The notes: generated by a model from the sequence alone, not told the origin. DNA of 64,000 nt from Flavivirga aquatica (GCF_001747085.1 NZ_MDJD01000054.1:1054001-1118000), one strand, 5' to 3'. Positions 19,273-29,614 are shown, counted from the stretch's first letter. Made by a program: numbers and translations.

Positions 19273-21021
19273 CTAAGCCTTCTTAAGTAAAGACACAATC
19301 ATTTTCGTTCCTTTCCCTAATTCACTTTCTATAGAGAATTTTCCTTTGTTTTTTTGAATCATAGATTTACACAACTGTAAACCTAATCCAGTCCCAATAC
19401 TATTTTCATTTTCTTTTTTAGAAAGCAACTCAGATTCTTTAAGAAGCCCTGCCCGAGTCGTTTCGTTCATACCAATTCCAGAATCTTCAATAACTAAATC
19501 GCAGTAAGCTTCATCTGTCTGTTGCGTATAGATTTTAATAGATCCATTAACTTCAGAAAACTTAATAGCATTATCTAGTAAGTTTCTTAATATTATTTTT
19601 AAAGATTCTTGGTCTGCAAAAACGAGATCGCTCTTTAAAACAGTACTTTCAAAAGCGATGTTTTTATCCAACATAAGCGGTTTATAGTTATAAATCACTT
19701 GTTCTACTATAAAAAACAAACGCAAAGATGTTATTTCAAAATACGATTGCTTGGTTTGCAACAACGCCCAATGCAGTAAATTATCCAATAAATTATACGC
19801 ACCATTTACAATAGCACTATTATTATGAAGCAAACCATCTAATACCTCTAAATTCTTAGCCTCCAAATTATCTAATAATTTGGTATTACTTGTTTTTAAG
19901 GCATTAACAGAAGACCGTAAATCATGACTTACAATAGAGAAGAGCTTATCTTTAGTAGCATTTAAATCATCTAACCCTTCTTTTTGAGCCACTATAATTT
20001 TGTTTGTTTTTATTTTTTCTTTGTAGAAATAAATGGTTGTTCCTAATAAAAATAACAGAATTAATGCCGAATAAAACAAACCATTTCGTTCTACTATCTT
20101 AGCTTTGTTTTCAGTTTGCAATAAGCTTACCTCTTTTTGTTTTTCTTTTACTGCAAATTGTTTTTCAAGTTGAGCAACTTCCCATATTTTATTTTGATCG
20201 TTTAAAGAATCTTTCCATTTTTCGTATTCTTTTCTGTATACTAATGCCTTTTTAAAGTCTTTACGATTTTCTTCTACTATAGCCATATTAAGAGCTGTAT
20301 TTTGCTTAGACTTATAATCTTTTGTTCTTTTAGAAAGTTGATAAGCTTTTTCAAAATAAGGAATGGCTAAATCATCTTTATATTGCTCATAGTATAAATT
20401 AGCAATATCTCCATATGCCCATATAGTTTCTAAAGTATCTTTTTGTTGTTCTTGTAATCTTACACTTTTAACCAAATAGGGTTCTGCCTCTTTAAATTGA
20501 TTTAAATGTAGGTGACATAGTCCCAAATTATGAAGTACATTTCTTTTTTTTAAATAAAAATAGTGTTTATCAGATAATTTTGTTAATTCTTCGAAATAGG
20601 AAATAGCTTTTTTAAACTGACCCTGTTCCAAAGCAATTTCACCTAAACATTTCTTAACAAGGAAATAAAAATCAAATTCAGGAGATATTAAATCAAATTC
20701 TTTTTGAGCTTCTTTTAATAACTTTTTTTGGTCAAAACTATAACCCCTATAATAATGAGAATAATCTGCTAAATCTCTATTTTTTTTTGATACGTTAAGC
20801 TGTTTCATAGAGTGTACCAAAGTAGAATCCCAGTTTTTCTCTATAAAATATAAAGTAGCGCTATAAAAAAAAGTGTTGTTTTTATACTCATATGCTTTTT
20901 TTTTAATTTCTAGGTGAAATGATTCGCTTTTAAATTGATCTTGAGAAAAAAGAGAATATCCCGAAAACATTAAAATTAATAACCATTTAATTTTAATCAT
21001 TGTATCCTTAAAAATTTTCAT
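19273..21021 (-). CDS. TPR-containing sensor histidine kinase
   Basis: A 582-residue kinase with a signal-like N-terminus, tetratricopeptide repeats in the periplasmic part (about 85-275), a coiled coil, one membrane helix (about 315-333), a HisKA-type helix with His366 (SIVSHDLRSS) and an ATPase domain (DNAIKFSE, EDSGIGMN, GTGLGLQL). It should phosphorylate the LytTR regulator encoded just downstream. A TAnnTTTG box at 21027-21034 lies so close that the start may be Met8 (ATG at 21000), which also gives a cleaner signal peptide. Confidence 0.92.
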   Translation of the reverse strand: MKIFKDTMIKIKWLLILMFSGYSLFSQDQFKSESFHLEIKKKAYEYKNNTFFYSATLYFIEKNWDSTLVHSMKQLNVSKKNRDLADYSHYYRGYSFDQKKLLKEAQKEFDLISPEFDFYFLVKKCLGEIALEQGQFKKAISYFEELTKLSDKHYFYLKKRNVLHNLGLCHLHLNQFKEAEPYLVKSVRLQEQQKDTLETIWAYGDIANLYYEQYKDDLAIPYFEKAYQLSKRTKDYKSKQNTALNMAIVEENRKDFKKALVYRKEYEKWKDSLNDQNKIWEVAQLEKQFAVKEKQKEVSLLQTENKAKIVERNGLFYSALILLFLLGTTIYFYKEKIKTNKIIVAQKEGLDDLNATKDKLFSIVSHDLRSSVNALKTSNTKLLDNLEAKNLEVLDGLLHNNSAIVNGAYNLLDNLLHWALLQTKQSYFEITSLRLFFIVEQVIYNYKPLMLDKNIAFESTVLKSDLVFADQESLKIILRNLLDNAIKFSEVNGSIKIYTQQTDEAYCDLVIEDSGIGMNETTRAGLLKESELLSKKENENSIGTGLGLQLCKSMIQKNKGKFSIESELGKGTKMIVSLLKKA

Positions 21022-21026
21022 GAATA

Positions 21027-21034
21027 CAAATATA
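21027..21034 (-). promoter_or_regulatory. Candidate -7 box (TATATTTG) for the kinase gene
   Basis: It reads TATATTTG on the minus strand, a consensus match. Transcription would begin near 21020, which favours the start codon at 21000 over that at 21021. No -33 box was confirmed. Confidence 0.4.
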
Positions 21035-21090
21035 TCTAAAAAAATCCATGAGCTTTTATACTTATGGATTTTCTCTAAAACAAATGTTTT

Positions 21091-21534
21091 TTAATCTTTT
21101 CTTACAGTAGTTACTGTCCCTCTAGAAGTCACAGGATCCTCATCCCAAAGGTAAGTTTCTATTTGCGCTAAATCTTCAGGAGGATTTTCGATAACAAAAT
21201 CAACACGGTAAGCATTAAATGTTTGATAGCTTACTTCTGGAGCGTCGTATATTATAAAAAAATCTAATTGCGTTTCTCCAGCGTCAGAAATAACAGATTC
21301 TTGATTAACAGAAGATATCTCAGCTCTTTCTATTGAAGACGCAATAAAAACAACAGCACTAATTTGTAGTTTTCTATCTGGACTAAAACTTACTTGAACA
21401 AGCGGTTGTAAAGGTTTTATAGTTGTTGAATTATAGCTAAAACTAATTTGAGAATCTAATGGTGTAACAGTTACATTTTTTGAGTTAATAGGTCTTCCGG
21501 GTGGTTTTTTAATACTCGCATCTTGAGTGCTCAT
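21091..21534 (-). CDS. Hypothetical soluble protein, 147 residues
   Basis: I do not recognise this family. There is no signal peptide or membrane helix. A Pro-rich start (KKPPGRPINSKN) leads into a body of alternating beta strands, ending near TVTTVRKD. It contains no Cys or His. It lies upstream of the kinase-regulator pair on the same strand with a 69-bp gap, and might be cotranscribed, though the kinase seems to have its own box. A long AT-rich spacer lies ahead of it. Confidence 0.7.
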   Translation of the reverse strand: MSTQDASIKKPPGRPINSKNVTVTPLDSQISFSYNSTTIKPLQPLVQVSFSPDRKLQISAVVFIASSIERAEISSVNQESVISDAGETQLDFFIIYDAPEVSYQTFNAYRVDFVIENPPEDLAQIETYLWDEDPVTSRGTVTTVRKD

Positions 21535-22171
21535 TGTAATTCGGTTTTAAATTAATATTTTAGGTTTGTTTATATTTATTTTTATAGATCATACTTATTA
21601 AAACAATTCCTTTCTTTAAAATAAGAATAACTCTACAAAACTTCTATCAAATAAACAATAAAATATTTAAGAAAAAAAGAATGAAACAAGAAATTACTAG
21701 CTCAAAATCATCAAAACATATCATGAAATGAAAATTTCATATTAACATTTACAGGTGTTACTAAAACAATTATTACTAGGTTAATTTTTATAAAAAGCAC
21801 ATTTTATGTCATTACATCAAAAATTTCTAAAAAATATATTAAAAAAAGCACGCCCATTTTAATCTTTTTAAAATCTATAATTCTTTCATTCTTAACATCA
21901 CCCTGCACTACTACACTTTTATTTAAAACCATAAAAAACAACTAGTTAAACAAAACCCTTACTTACTAATAAAAATAAAAACAAAAAAATATCTCTCTTT
22001 TTCAAATTTTTATATTTTTTATATTGCATCAAAACATATTTTTTAATTTAAGAATGCTCTCACACTAAGAAAATTAATTACATAACAAACAACAATAAAC
22101 TCCTTTTTTTTCGTTAGTTTTATTACTTTTACATCAACTCAATATTAACTTCATAAATTACTACTTAATAC
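21535..22171. other. AT-rich divergent spacer upstream of mreB
   Basis: A 637-bp region of extreme AT content with no supported gene. A near-match to the -7 box (TACTTTTA, 22124-22131) may belong to mreB, with start about 40 bp before the ATG. I found no conserved structure otherwise. Confidence 0.6.
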
Positions 22172-23203
22172 ATGGGATTTTTTGATTTCTTAACAGAAGA
22201 AATTGCAATAGATTTAGGTACTGCAAATACACTTATTATTCACAATGACAAGGTTGTTGTTGATGCTCCATCTATTGTTGCACGAGATAGAGTCACAGGT
22301 AAAATAACCCATGTTGGTCAACAAGCCAGTTTAATGCAAGGAAAAACCCATGAGAATATTAAAACTATTCGTCCGTTAAAAGATGGGGTTATTGCAGATT
22401 TTGATGCTTCCGAGCAAATGATAAGTATGTTTATAAGAAACATACCTGCTTTAAAAAAGAAGTTTTTCACACCTGCTTTAAGAATGGTTATTTGTATTCC
22501 ATCAGGAATTACAGAAGTAGAGATGCGAGCTGTTAAAGAAAGTGCAGAACGTGTTAATGGTAAAGAAGTCTATTTAATTCATGAACCTATGGCTGCGGCT
22601 ATTGGTATTGGAGTAGATATTATGCAACCTAAAGGAAATATGGTGGTTGATATAGGTGGCGGAACTACTGAAATTGCTGTTATTGCATTAGGTGGTATTG
22701 TTTGTGATAAATCTGTTAAAATTGCTGGGGATGTTTTCACTAACGATATTGTTTATTACATGCGTACACAACATAATTTATATGTCGGCGAACGTACTGC
22801 TGAAAAAATAAAGATTCAAATTGGTGCTGCTACCGAAGATTTAGAACTTCCTCCTGAAGACATGAGTGTTCAAGGTCGTGATTTATTAACAGGAAAACCA
22901 AAGCAAGTATCCATCTCGTATAGAGAAATAGCAAAAGCTTTAGATAAATCTATATTACGTATTGAAGATGCTGTTATGGAAACCTTATCGCAAACCCCTC
23001 CAGAATTAGCGGCAGATATTTATAATACTGGGATATATTTAGCTGGTGGTGGTTCTATGCTGCGTGGTTTAGACAAGCGTTTATCTCAAAAAACAGATTT
23101 GCCGGTTTACATTGCAGAAGACCCGTTACGTGCTGTTGTTAGAGGTACTGGTATTACACTTAAAAATCTACCTAAGTATAAAAGTGTATTAATAGGCAAG
23201 TAA
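22172..23203 (+). CDS. mreB: Rod shape-determining protein MreB
   Basis: MreB is the bacterial actin that guides side-wall peptidoglycan synthesis. The 343-residue protein shows the actin-fold phosphate loops (IDLGTANT at 13-20; VDIGGGTTEIAV) and the conserved HEPMAAAIGIG and LAGGGSMLRG segments. An N-terminal amphipathic start (MGFFDFLTEE) suits membrane binding. It is the first gene of the five-gene shape operon, six bases before mreC. Confidence 0.98.
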   Translation: MGFFDFLTEEIAIDLGTANTLIIHNDKVVVDAPSIVARDRVTGKITHVGQQASLMQGKTHENIKTIRPLKDGVIADFDASEQMISMFIRNIPALKKKFFTPALRMVICIPSGITEVEMRAVKESAERVNGKEVYLIHEPMAAAIGIGVDIMQPKGNMVVDIGGGTTEIAVIALGGIVCDKSVKIAGDVFTNDIVYYMRTQHNLYVGERTAEKIKIQIGAATEDLELPPEDMSVQGRDLLTGKPKQVSISYREIAKALDKSILRIEDAVMETLSQTPPELAADIYNTGIYLAGGGSMLRGLDKRLSQKTDLPVYIAEDPLRAVVRGTGITLKNLPKYKSVLIGK

Positions 23204-23209
23204 TAAGTC

Positions 23210-24025
23210 ATGCAACAAATAGTAAACTTTATAATAAAGAACAAAAATTTTTTGTTGTTCTTTTTCTTGTTTTCTATATCTATCTTGTTCACGATTCAGT
23301 CGCATTCTTACCATAAAAGTAAGTTTATTAATTCTGCTAATTTTTTAACTGGCGGCATATATAATTCGGTAAATAACATTAGTGTTTATCTTAATTTAAA
23401 GTCTCAAAACCAGCTATTAGTAGAAGAAAATAACAGATTGAGATCTTTGGTACTTAATTCTGGAATAGAAATAGATTCGACCTATATAGACAGTACATCT
23501 TTTAATAATATATATAACGTTTATAATGCCAATATTATAAAGAACAACTATTCGTTAACAGATAACATACTAACAATTAACAAAGGAAATAACGATAGTA
23601 TTAAACAAGATTTTGGTGTTATTTCATCAAAAGGTATTATAGGCATAATAGATAGAACAAGCAATAATTATGCTACTGTAATATCAATTTTAAATACAAC
23701 TAGTAAAATTAGTGCGCAGTTAAAAAAAACCAATCACTTTGGAACTTTAATTTGGAATGCTAAATCTCCCGAATTCGTTCAATTAATAGATATTCCCAAA
23801 ATAGCTCCCGTTAAAACTGGAGACACCATAATTACTTCTGGTCGTTCTTCTATTTTCCCTAAAGGAATTCCAGTTGGGGTTATTTCTAATTTTCAACTTG
23901 ACACCTCCGAAAATTATTACGAAATTAATATCCAACTGTTTAATGACATGACTAACCTTGAGCATACATATATTATAAAAAACAAAAACGCTAAGGAAAT
24001 TAATAAATTGCAAAAAGAAAACTAA
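23210..24025 (+). CDS. mreC: Rod shape-determining protein MreC
   Basis: MreC is a periplasmic scaffold that links MreB with the cell-wall enzymes. The 271-residue product has one N-terminal membrane helix (about 12-29), a coiled coil (about 60-85, LVEENNRLRSLV) and the beta-rich MreC core (VISSKGIIGIID, GDTIITSGRSSIFPKGIPVG). It lies directly between mreB and mreD; the mreD start follows the stop without a gap. Confidence 0.95.
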   Translation: MQQIVNFIIKNKNFLLFFFLFSISILFTIQSHSYHKSKFINSANFLTGGIYNSVNNISVYLNLKSQNQLLVEENNRLRSLVLNSGIEIDSTYIDSTSFNNIYNVYNANIIKNNYSLTDNILTINKGNNDSIKQDFGVISSKGIIGIIDRTSNNYATVISILNTTSKISAQLKKTNHFGTLIWNAKSPEFVQLIDIPKIAPVKTGDTIITSGRSSIFPKGIPVGVISNFQLDTSENYYEINIQLFNDMTNLEHTYIIKNKNAKEINKLQKEN

Positions 24026-24532
24026 ATGAACAGTATTAGATCTATACATACCATTCGTTTTTTTTTACTTATATTGGTACAGGTATTAATATTAAATCAC
24101 ATTGATTTTTTAGGATATATAAACCCTTATATCTACATCTTATTTATTGCTTTATTTCCTGTTAAAAAAAACCGAACAACTGTCATTTTTTTAGGTTTTT
24201 TAACAGGTCTTACTATTGATTTATTTCAAGATACAGGAGGTATTCATGCTGCTGCATGTGTTTTAATAGCCTATTTAAGACCTATAGCTCTAAAATTTTC
24301 ATTTGGTACTATTTATGAACACCAAACTATAAAATTTAATACTGTAGATTTTGGATCTAAACTTATATACATTACATTATTAGTTATTATACATCATCTC
24401 ATTTTATTTCTGTTAGAAATATTTAGCCTGTCCAAAATAATTTTAGTGCTACAAAAAACGTTATTTTCTAGTATATTTACTATTGTACTAAGCATCATTA
24501 TAATTATTATTTTTAGTAAAAAAACTAAATGA
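24026..24532 (+). CDS. mreD: Rod shape-determining protein MreD
   Basis: A 168-residue inner-membrane protein with about five or six helices and little polar surface, as expected for MreD. The conserved segment near the second helix pair (FLTGLTIDLFQDTGGIHA) fits the family. It starts directly after mreC and overlaps the PBP2 gene start by four bases (ATGA). Its role is within the elongation complex. Confidence 0.92.
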   Translation: MNSIRSIHTIRFFLLILVQVLILNHIDFLGYINPYIYILFIALFPVKKNRTTVIFLGFLTGLTIDLFQDTGGIHAAACVLIAYLRPIALKFSFGTIYEHQTIKFNTVDFGSKLIYITLLVIIHHLILFLLEIFSLSKIILVLQKTLFSSIFTIVLSIIIIIIFSKKTK

Positions 24533-26460
24533 GACAATTTTTACTTTTCGCTTCTATAATTCTTGTTGGGCTTTTATTTATTTCTAGGCTTTTTTACCTA
24601 CAGATATATAACTCAAGCGCACACAACTTATTCGATGATAATGCTATTAGAAAAGTGTACGATTACCCTAAACGCGGTTTTGTTTACGACAGAAATGGTG
24701 AACTTTTAGTAGCTAATCAACCATCTTATGATGTCATGGTTATTCCTCGCGAGGTAGAACCTTTAGATACCATTGAATTTTGTTCGTTACTAAAAATAAA
24801 TAAAGAACAATTTATTAAAAAATATAATAGGGCTTATAGATATTCTCCAAGGTTACGATCTGTTTTTGTTTCACATCTATCAAAAGAAGATCATGCAGTT
24901 TTACAAGAAAAAATGAGAAAATATAGCGGGTTCTATATTCAAAAACGTTCGTTAAGACTTTATCAGACCAGCATTGGCGCCAATGTTCTAGGAGATATTG
25001 GAGAAGTTAACAATTCTAATATTAGAAAAGATGCTTATTATAAAATGGGCGATTTAATAGGCAAACAAGGTGTAGAAGCTTCTTATGAATCGACATTACG
25101 TGGTGTAAAAGGTATTAAATTTATTCAAAAAGATAGATTTAATAGAAATATTGGACCTTATAAAGATGGTAAATTTGATACTATTCCGAAACCAGGAAAA
25201 GACATTACCATAACTATTGATTCAAAATTACAAGCTTATGGTGAATTGCTTATGCAAAATAAACGAGGTGGTATTATAGCTATAGAACCTAGTAGTGGGG
25301 AAATACTTGCTATGGTTGCTGCTCCAACCTACGACCCTAATATTTTAGTAGGAAGGAAACGTTCTAAAAACTTTACTAAACTTCATAACGACTCTATAGC
25401 AAAACCACTATTTAACAGAAGTTTAAAAGGTGTTTACGAACCTGGTTCTCCTTTTAAATTAATGAATGCCTTAATTGCTCTTCAAGAAAACGTAATTTCT
25501 CCTACCGAAAGAGTAACCTGCTATAAAGGTTATAAATACGGTAATCGCTTTATGAAATGTCATTGTAATTATGGCACTAAGAATGATATGATTAGTGGTA
25601 TACAAAGATCTTGTAATGCTTATTTCTCAAATGCTTATAGAAAAATTTTAGATAAAGACGGTAATGCTTCTAAAGGCATTGATAATTGGAGTAACCATGC
25701 TAAAAGTTTTGGTTTAGGTAAATATTTAAATAACGATTTATATGTAGGTGCTAAAGGAAGAATACCTAATAGAGAGTACTATAAATATGCATACCCAAAA
25801 ACGTTTTATTCTACCTATACCATATCGAATGCTATTGGGCAAGGAGAAGTGGCGACTACTCCTATACAATTAGCTAATATGGTTGCAGCTATAGCAAATA
25901 GAGGTCATTATTACACACCTCACATTATAAAATCTATAGAAGACGAAAAACTTCCTGAACAATTCACAAAACCAAAACATACAACTATAAACAAAGAACA
26001 TTTTGAACCTGTAATAGAAGGTATGCTACAAGTATATAAAAAAGGGACAGCAGCTACTTTACAAGTAAAAGATATTGACATTTGTGGAAAAACAGGAACT
26101 GTAGAAAACTTTGCTATTATAGATAGTTTAAAAACACAACTTACAGATCATTCTATTTTTGTTGCTTTTGCACCAAAAGACAACCCTAAAATTGCACTTG
26201 CAGTATTTGTTGAAAACGGCTATTGGGGAAGTCGTTTTGCTGGTAGAATTGCCAGTTTACTCATAGAAAAACATATTAAAGGCTACATTACAAGAAAAGA
26301 TTTAGAAGAATGGATTTTAAAGCATAGTTTGGAAAATGAATATGCTAAACCATATTCTGGAGAACCTTTTTTAATTAATGGTAGAACAACTTTACAAACC
26401 ATTGAAGACTCAGAATACCAACAACTTCAAGAACATTTAAAAAAATTACAAAACCCATAA
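24529..26460 (+). CDS. mrdA: Penicillin-binding protein 2 (elongation transpeptidase)
   Basis: This 643-residue enzyme cross-links peptidoglycan during rod elongation. It has one N-terminal membrane helix (about 5-25), a dimerisation domain (about 45-215; YDYPKRGFVYDRNGELL) and a transpeptidase domain with the active set S307-P-F-K310, S361-C-N363 and K521-T-G523. The length is normal for the family. It overlaps mreD by four bases and ends four bases before rodA. Confidence 0.97.
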   Translation: MRQFLLFASIILVGLLFISRLFYLQIYNSSAHNLFDDNAIRKVYDYPKRGFVYDRNGELLVANQPSYDVMVIPREVEPLDTIEFCSLLKINKEQFIKKYNRAYRYSPRLRSVFVSHLSKEDHAVLQEKMRKYSGFYIQKRSLRLYQTSIGANVLGDIGEVNNSNIRKDAYYKMGDLIGKQGVEASYESTLRGVKGIKFIQKDRFNRNIGPYKDGKFDTIPKPGKDITITIDSKLQAYGELLMQNKRGGIIAIEPSSGEILAMVAAPTYDPNILVGRKRSKNFTKLHNDSIAKPLFNRSLKGVYEPGSPFKLMNALIALQENVISPTERVTCYKGYKYGNRFMKCHCNYGTKNDMISGIQRSCNAYFSNAYRKILDKDGNASKGIDNWSNHAKSFGLGKYLNNDLYVGAKGRIPNREYYKYAYPKTFYSTYTISNAIGQGEVATTPIQLANMVAAIANRGHYYTPHIIKSIEDEKLPEQFTKPKHTTINKEHFEPVIEGMLQVYKKGTAATLQVKDIDICGKTGTVENFAIIDSLKTQLTDHSIFVAFAPKDNPKIALAVFVENGYWGSRFAGRIASLLIEKHIKGYITRKDLEEWILKHSLENEYAKPYSGEPFLINGRTTLQTIEDSEYQQLQEHLKKLQNP

Positions 26461-26464
26461 ATTA

Positions 26465-27742
26465 ATGGTTAGGGAAACTAACAGAAATTTTAAATTTGAT
26501 TGGATTACAATCATTCTCTTTTTTTTACTAGTCGCTTTTGGTTGGTTAAATATATTATCTGCTTCACACACAGGAGACCTTATAAACTATTTAGATATTT
26601 CTCACCCTTACGGAAAGCAAACTGTTTTTATTTTTTTAACCTTCGGACTTATTATTGTATTACTAGCCATTGATGCTAAATTTTACGAACGCTTTTCCAG
26701 TATCATATACTTAGTCTCCATGGTATCCCTCGTTGGACTTTTTATATTTGGAAAAAATGTAAATGGAGCCACTTCTTGGTATGCTATAGGAGGCATGACC
26801 TTACAACCAAGTGAGTTTGCTAAAACAGCAACAGCTCTAGCTGTGGCTAAATATATTAGTGATTTAAACACTAACATTAAGAATCTTAAAGACCAAATAC
26901 AAACCTTTGTTATTATCTCTATACCTGCCCTTTTAGTACTACTTCAAAATGATACAGGTAGTACTATTGTTTATGGCGCCTTCTTTTTTGTATTATATAG
27001 AGAAGGCTTACCTAAATATTATTTAACAATAGCTATATCTGCCATTCTTTTATCTATTCTAGCTTTAAAATTTGGTGCTATTATAACATCTGTAATTGCA
27101 GCAATTTTCATTTTTGGTTATCATTTTTTTAACAAGAAGAAATTACGTTTTGCGCAAACCATATTCATTTTTATTGCTGCTTTATGTATTTCATTTGGTG
27201 TAAAATATTTTTATCAAAGTATTTTAAAGCCTCATCAACAAGATCGAATAAGTTTATGGTTACGCTTAGAAAAAGATCCAGTAAAGCTTGAGAAAATGAA
27301 AAAAACGTTTGCCTATAATTTAAATGAATCTGAAAAAGCTATTGGTTCTGGTGGATTCTCAGGCAAAGGTTTTATGGAGGGCACCAGAACAACAGGAAAG
27401 TTTGTTCCAGAACAACATACAGATTATATTTTTAGCACCGTTGGCGAAGAATGGGGCTTTTTAGGCTGCTCCTTTGTGGTTATTGTATTCGTTTTGCTTT
27501 TACTACGTATTCTCCATCTAGCTGAATTACAAAAATCTCAATTTAGTAGAGTTTATGGCTATGGTGTAGCTTCCATTATTTTTATACATTTCCTTATTAA
27601 TATTGGTATGGTTATGGGCTTAATACCAACTATTGGTATTCCATTACCCCTATTTAGTTATGGTGGTTCTGGACTCTGGGCTTTTACTATTTTAATTTTT
27701 ATCTTTATTAAATTAGATTCTAATAGAATAAACGAATGGTAG
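26465..27742 (+). CDS. rodA: Rod shape protein RodA (SEDS glycosyltransferase)
   Basis: RodA polymerises lipid II glycan strands with PBP2. The 425-residue protein has about ten membrane helices, the conserved GGMTLQPSEFAK loop and the late signature FVPEQHTDYIFSTVGEEWGF. The C-terminal GIPLPLFSYGGSGLW segment is the SEDS family mark. It is the last gene of the mre operon. Confidence 0.97.
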   Translation: MVRETNRNFKFDWITIILFFLLVAFGWLNILSASHTGDLINYLDISHPYGKQTVFIFLTFGLIIVLLAIDAKFYERFSSIIYLVSMVSLVGLFIFGKNVNGATSWYAIGGMTLQPSEFAKTATALAVAKYISDLNTNIKNLKDQIQTFVIISIPALLVLLQNDTGSTIVYGAFFFVLYREGLPKYYLTIAISAILLSILALKFGAIITSVIAAIFIFGYHFFNKKKLRFAQTIFIFIAALCISFGVKYFYQSILKPHQQDRISLWLRLEKDPVKLEKMKKTFAYNLNESEKAIGSGGFSGKGFMEGTRTTGKFVPEQHTDYIFSTVGEEWGFLGCSFVVIVFVLLLLRILHLAELQKSQFSRVYGYGVASIIFIHFLINIGMVMGLIPTIGIPLPLFSYGGSGLWAFTILIFIFIKLDSNRINEW

Positions 27743-27774
27743 CCAATAATTAAATTGGTTTTTAATTATTTCAT

Positions 27775-28404
27775 ATGCTTATGAAAAACTTTGCTTTTTT
27801 AATTCTTATACTGCTTTTAATTTCAGCTTGTTCAAGCTCGAAAAGTGCCTTTAAAAACACTTTTTCTCCCAAAGAAATTCATTTAATTTCTAATGGTGAT
27901 AACTTAAAACCTATGCGAATTTATAAAATAACGAATAAGAAAGACTCTCTTTTACTTAGAACAAAAAGTACTTATATAAAACCTAACCTCAATAACCCAA
28001 TTTTAAAAAACTTTGTAAAAAGGCTTTACGCCACAGTTAGGGATAGTATGTCTATGGGGATTGGTATAGCTGCTCCTCAAGTTGGTATTTTAAAAAATAT
28101 TATTTGGGTACAACGTTTTGATAAAAAAAATTTTCCGTTTGAAGTGTACTTAAACCCAAAAATTATCAAATATTCAGAAAAAAAACAAACATATAGAGAA
28201 GGCTGTTTATCTATCCCCAACAGAACAGATACTTTGAATAATAGATCTCATAGTATTTCAATAGAATATGATACCATGAATAGTATACATAAAACAGAAA
28301 CAATCGAAGGCTTTACAGCTATTATCTTCCAGCATGAAATAGATCACTTAAATGGTATTTTGTATTTAGACCATTTAGAGAAAGACATTAGAGACTCTAA
28401 ATAA
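27775..28404 (+). CDS. Peptide deformylase-type metalloprotein with a lipoprotein signal
   Basis: Peptide deformylases remove the N-formyl group from new proteins in the cytoplasm. This 209-residue protein has all three motifs: GIGIAAPQVG (95-104), EGCLSIP (142-148, metal ligand Cys144) and QHEIDHLNG (186-194, ligands His187 and His191, catalytic Glu188). However, it begins with a lipoprotein signal ending in ISA-C19 followed by SSSK, which points to the outer membrane facing the periplasm. The second ATG (27781) is a likely alternative start. It follows the rodA gene by 32 bp. A role in the envelope, not general deformylation, seems likely. Confidence 0.88.
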   Translation: MLMKNFAFLILILLLISACSSSKSAFKNTFSPKEIHLISNGDNLKPMRIYKITNKKDSLLLRTKSTYIKPNLNNPILKNFVKRLYATVRDSMSMGIGIAAPQVGILKNIIWVQRFDKKNFPFEVYLNPKIIKYSEKKQTYREGCLSIPNRTDTLNNRSHSISIEYDTMNSIHKTETIEGFTAIIFQHEIDHLNGILYLDHLEKDIRDSK

Positions 28405-28452
28405 GAAAGAAAATATATTTTTCTTATAAAACATATTAATTATACTACATAT

Positions 28453-28483
28453 AAATCGAGCTAGCCTAAGAGCAGCTCGATAA
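28453..28483 (+). terminator. Hairpin downstream of the deformylase-like gene
   Basis: ATCGAGCT (28455-28462) and AGCTCGAT (28474-28481) form an 8-bp stem with an 11-base loop. Only AATTAATT follows, so termination would be weak. Confidence 0.4.
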
Positions 28484-28493
28484 TTAATTAAGG

Positions 28494-28501
28494 GAAATAT
28501 T
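28494..28501. repeat. Left target-site duplication (GAAATATT) of the IS256-family element
   Basis: Identical to 31106-31113 on the far side of the element. Eight bases is the normal duplication length for IS256. Confidence 0.93.
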
Positions 28502-28594
28502 GGCATTATCTCATAAACTGTGTAAGTTTTAAAAACTCAGATAAATAATTTAGCTGAGATTTTTTTATTGATTAATTTTAAATTTTACACAGAA

Positions 28595-29584
28595 ATGAAA
28601 CCAGAAGATTTATTAAACGACGATTTTTTAAAACAATTTAAAAACGGACCAGAACTAACCAGCTTTTTAGAAGAGCTTCACAAACGCGGTGTAGAAAAGA
28701 TTTTAGAAGGAGAACTTGATGCGCATTTAGACTATGCAAAGCATCAAAAAAGTAAATCTATTAATCTTAGAAATGGTTATTCTAAAAAGAAACTAAAAAC
28801 TACTTTAGGCGAAACAGAAATACAAGTACCTCGTGATCGTGATAGCTCTTTTAACCCAATGATAGTAAAGAAAAGAGAAAGTACATCCCAAGGCATTGAA
28901 AACATTATTATATCTCTTTATGCCAAGGGTATGAGCAATAGTGATATTGAAGAGCAAATACGAGAACTTTACGATTTTAACATCTCCACAAGTACTATCT
29001 CTAGAATCACAGATAGTATAACTAATGACATTATTTCTTGGAAAAACAGACCCTTAGAAGCTACCTATTTAATTGTTTGGATGGACGGTATTGTTTTTAA
29101 AGTTAGAGAAAACTCTAAAGTAATAAATAAGACCATTTACATTGCAGTTGGACTTAGAACAGATGGTAAAAAAGAAGTATTAGGCCTATGGTTAGGAAAA
29201 AACGAATCCTCCGCCTTTTGGATGAGTGTTTTAACCGATATAAAAGCTAGAGGTACACAAGATATATTAATAACAGCAACCGATAATCTAAACGGATTTA
29301 CAGATACCATAAAAACCATTTTCCCAAACTCTGTAACTCAAATATGTGTAGTACACCAAATTAGAAACTCCTGTCGTTACGTAGTCTGGAAAGATAAAAA
29401 AGAATTTACCAGAGACATGAAACAAATCTATACAGCTCCAACAAAAGAAGCTGCAAAAGCAGCATTAGAAGATTTTAAAAATAAATGGAACTCTAAATAT
29501 TCTTATGCTATTAGAAGTTGGCAAAACAACTGGGATGAACTTAATGTATTCTTCGACTTTCCGATAGAAATAAGAACTATTATT
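28595..29584 (+). pseudogene. IS256 (Mutator-type) transposase, N-terminal 330 codons, broken by insertion
   Basis: The transposase begins at ATG 28595 (MKPEDLLNDDF); an upstream TTG at 28568 is in frame but less likely. It shows the family's GYSKKKLKTTLGE and PRDRDSSF segments, the first catalytic Asp in VWMDGIVFK and the second in ATDNLNGF, and the CVVHQIRNS motif. It stops being homologous at 29584, where the IS3 element enters; the frame then runs three codons into that element before a TAG. The rest resumes at 30849. Confidence 0.92.
29582..29584. repeat. 3-bp target duplication (ATT) of the inner IS3 element, left copy
   Basis: The matching ATT is at 30846-30848. Removing the element and one copy rejoins the IS256 frame as [15 protein letters not shown], the expected family sequence. 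Confidence 0.85.
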
Positions 29585-29614
29585 TGGAGTTCCTAGTAAA
29601 TTTGGTAGTATTTT

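Noticed and set aside
28568-28594. TTG start for the IS256 transposase
   Set aside because: ATG at 28595 gives the usual MKPEDLL-like start for the family and suits the distance from the left end.
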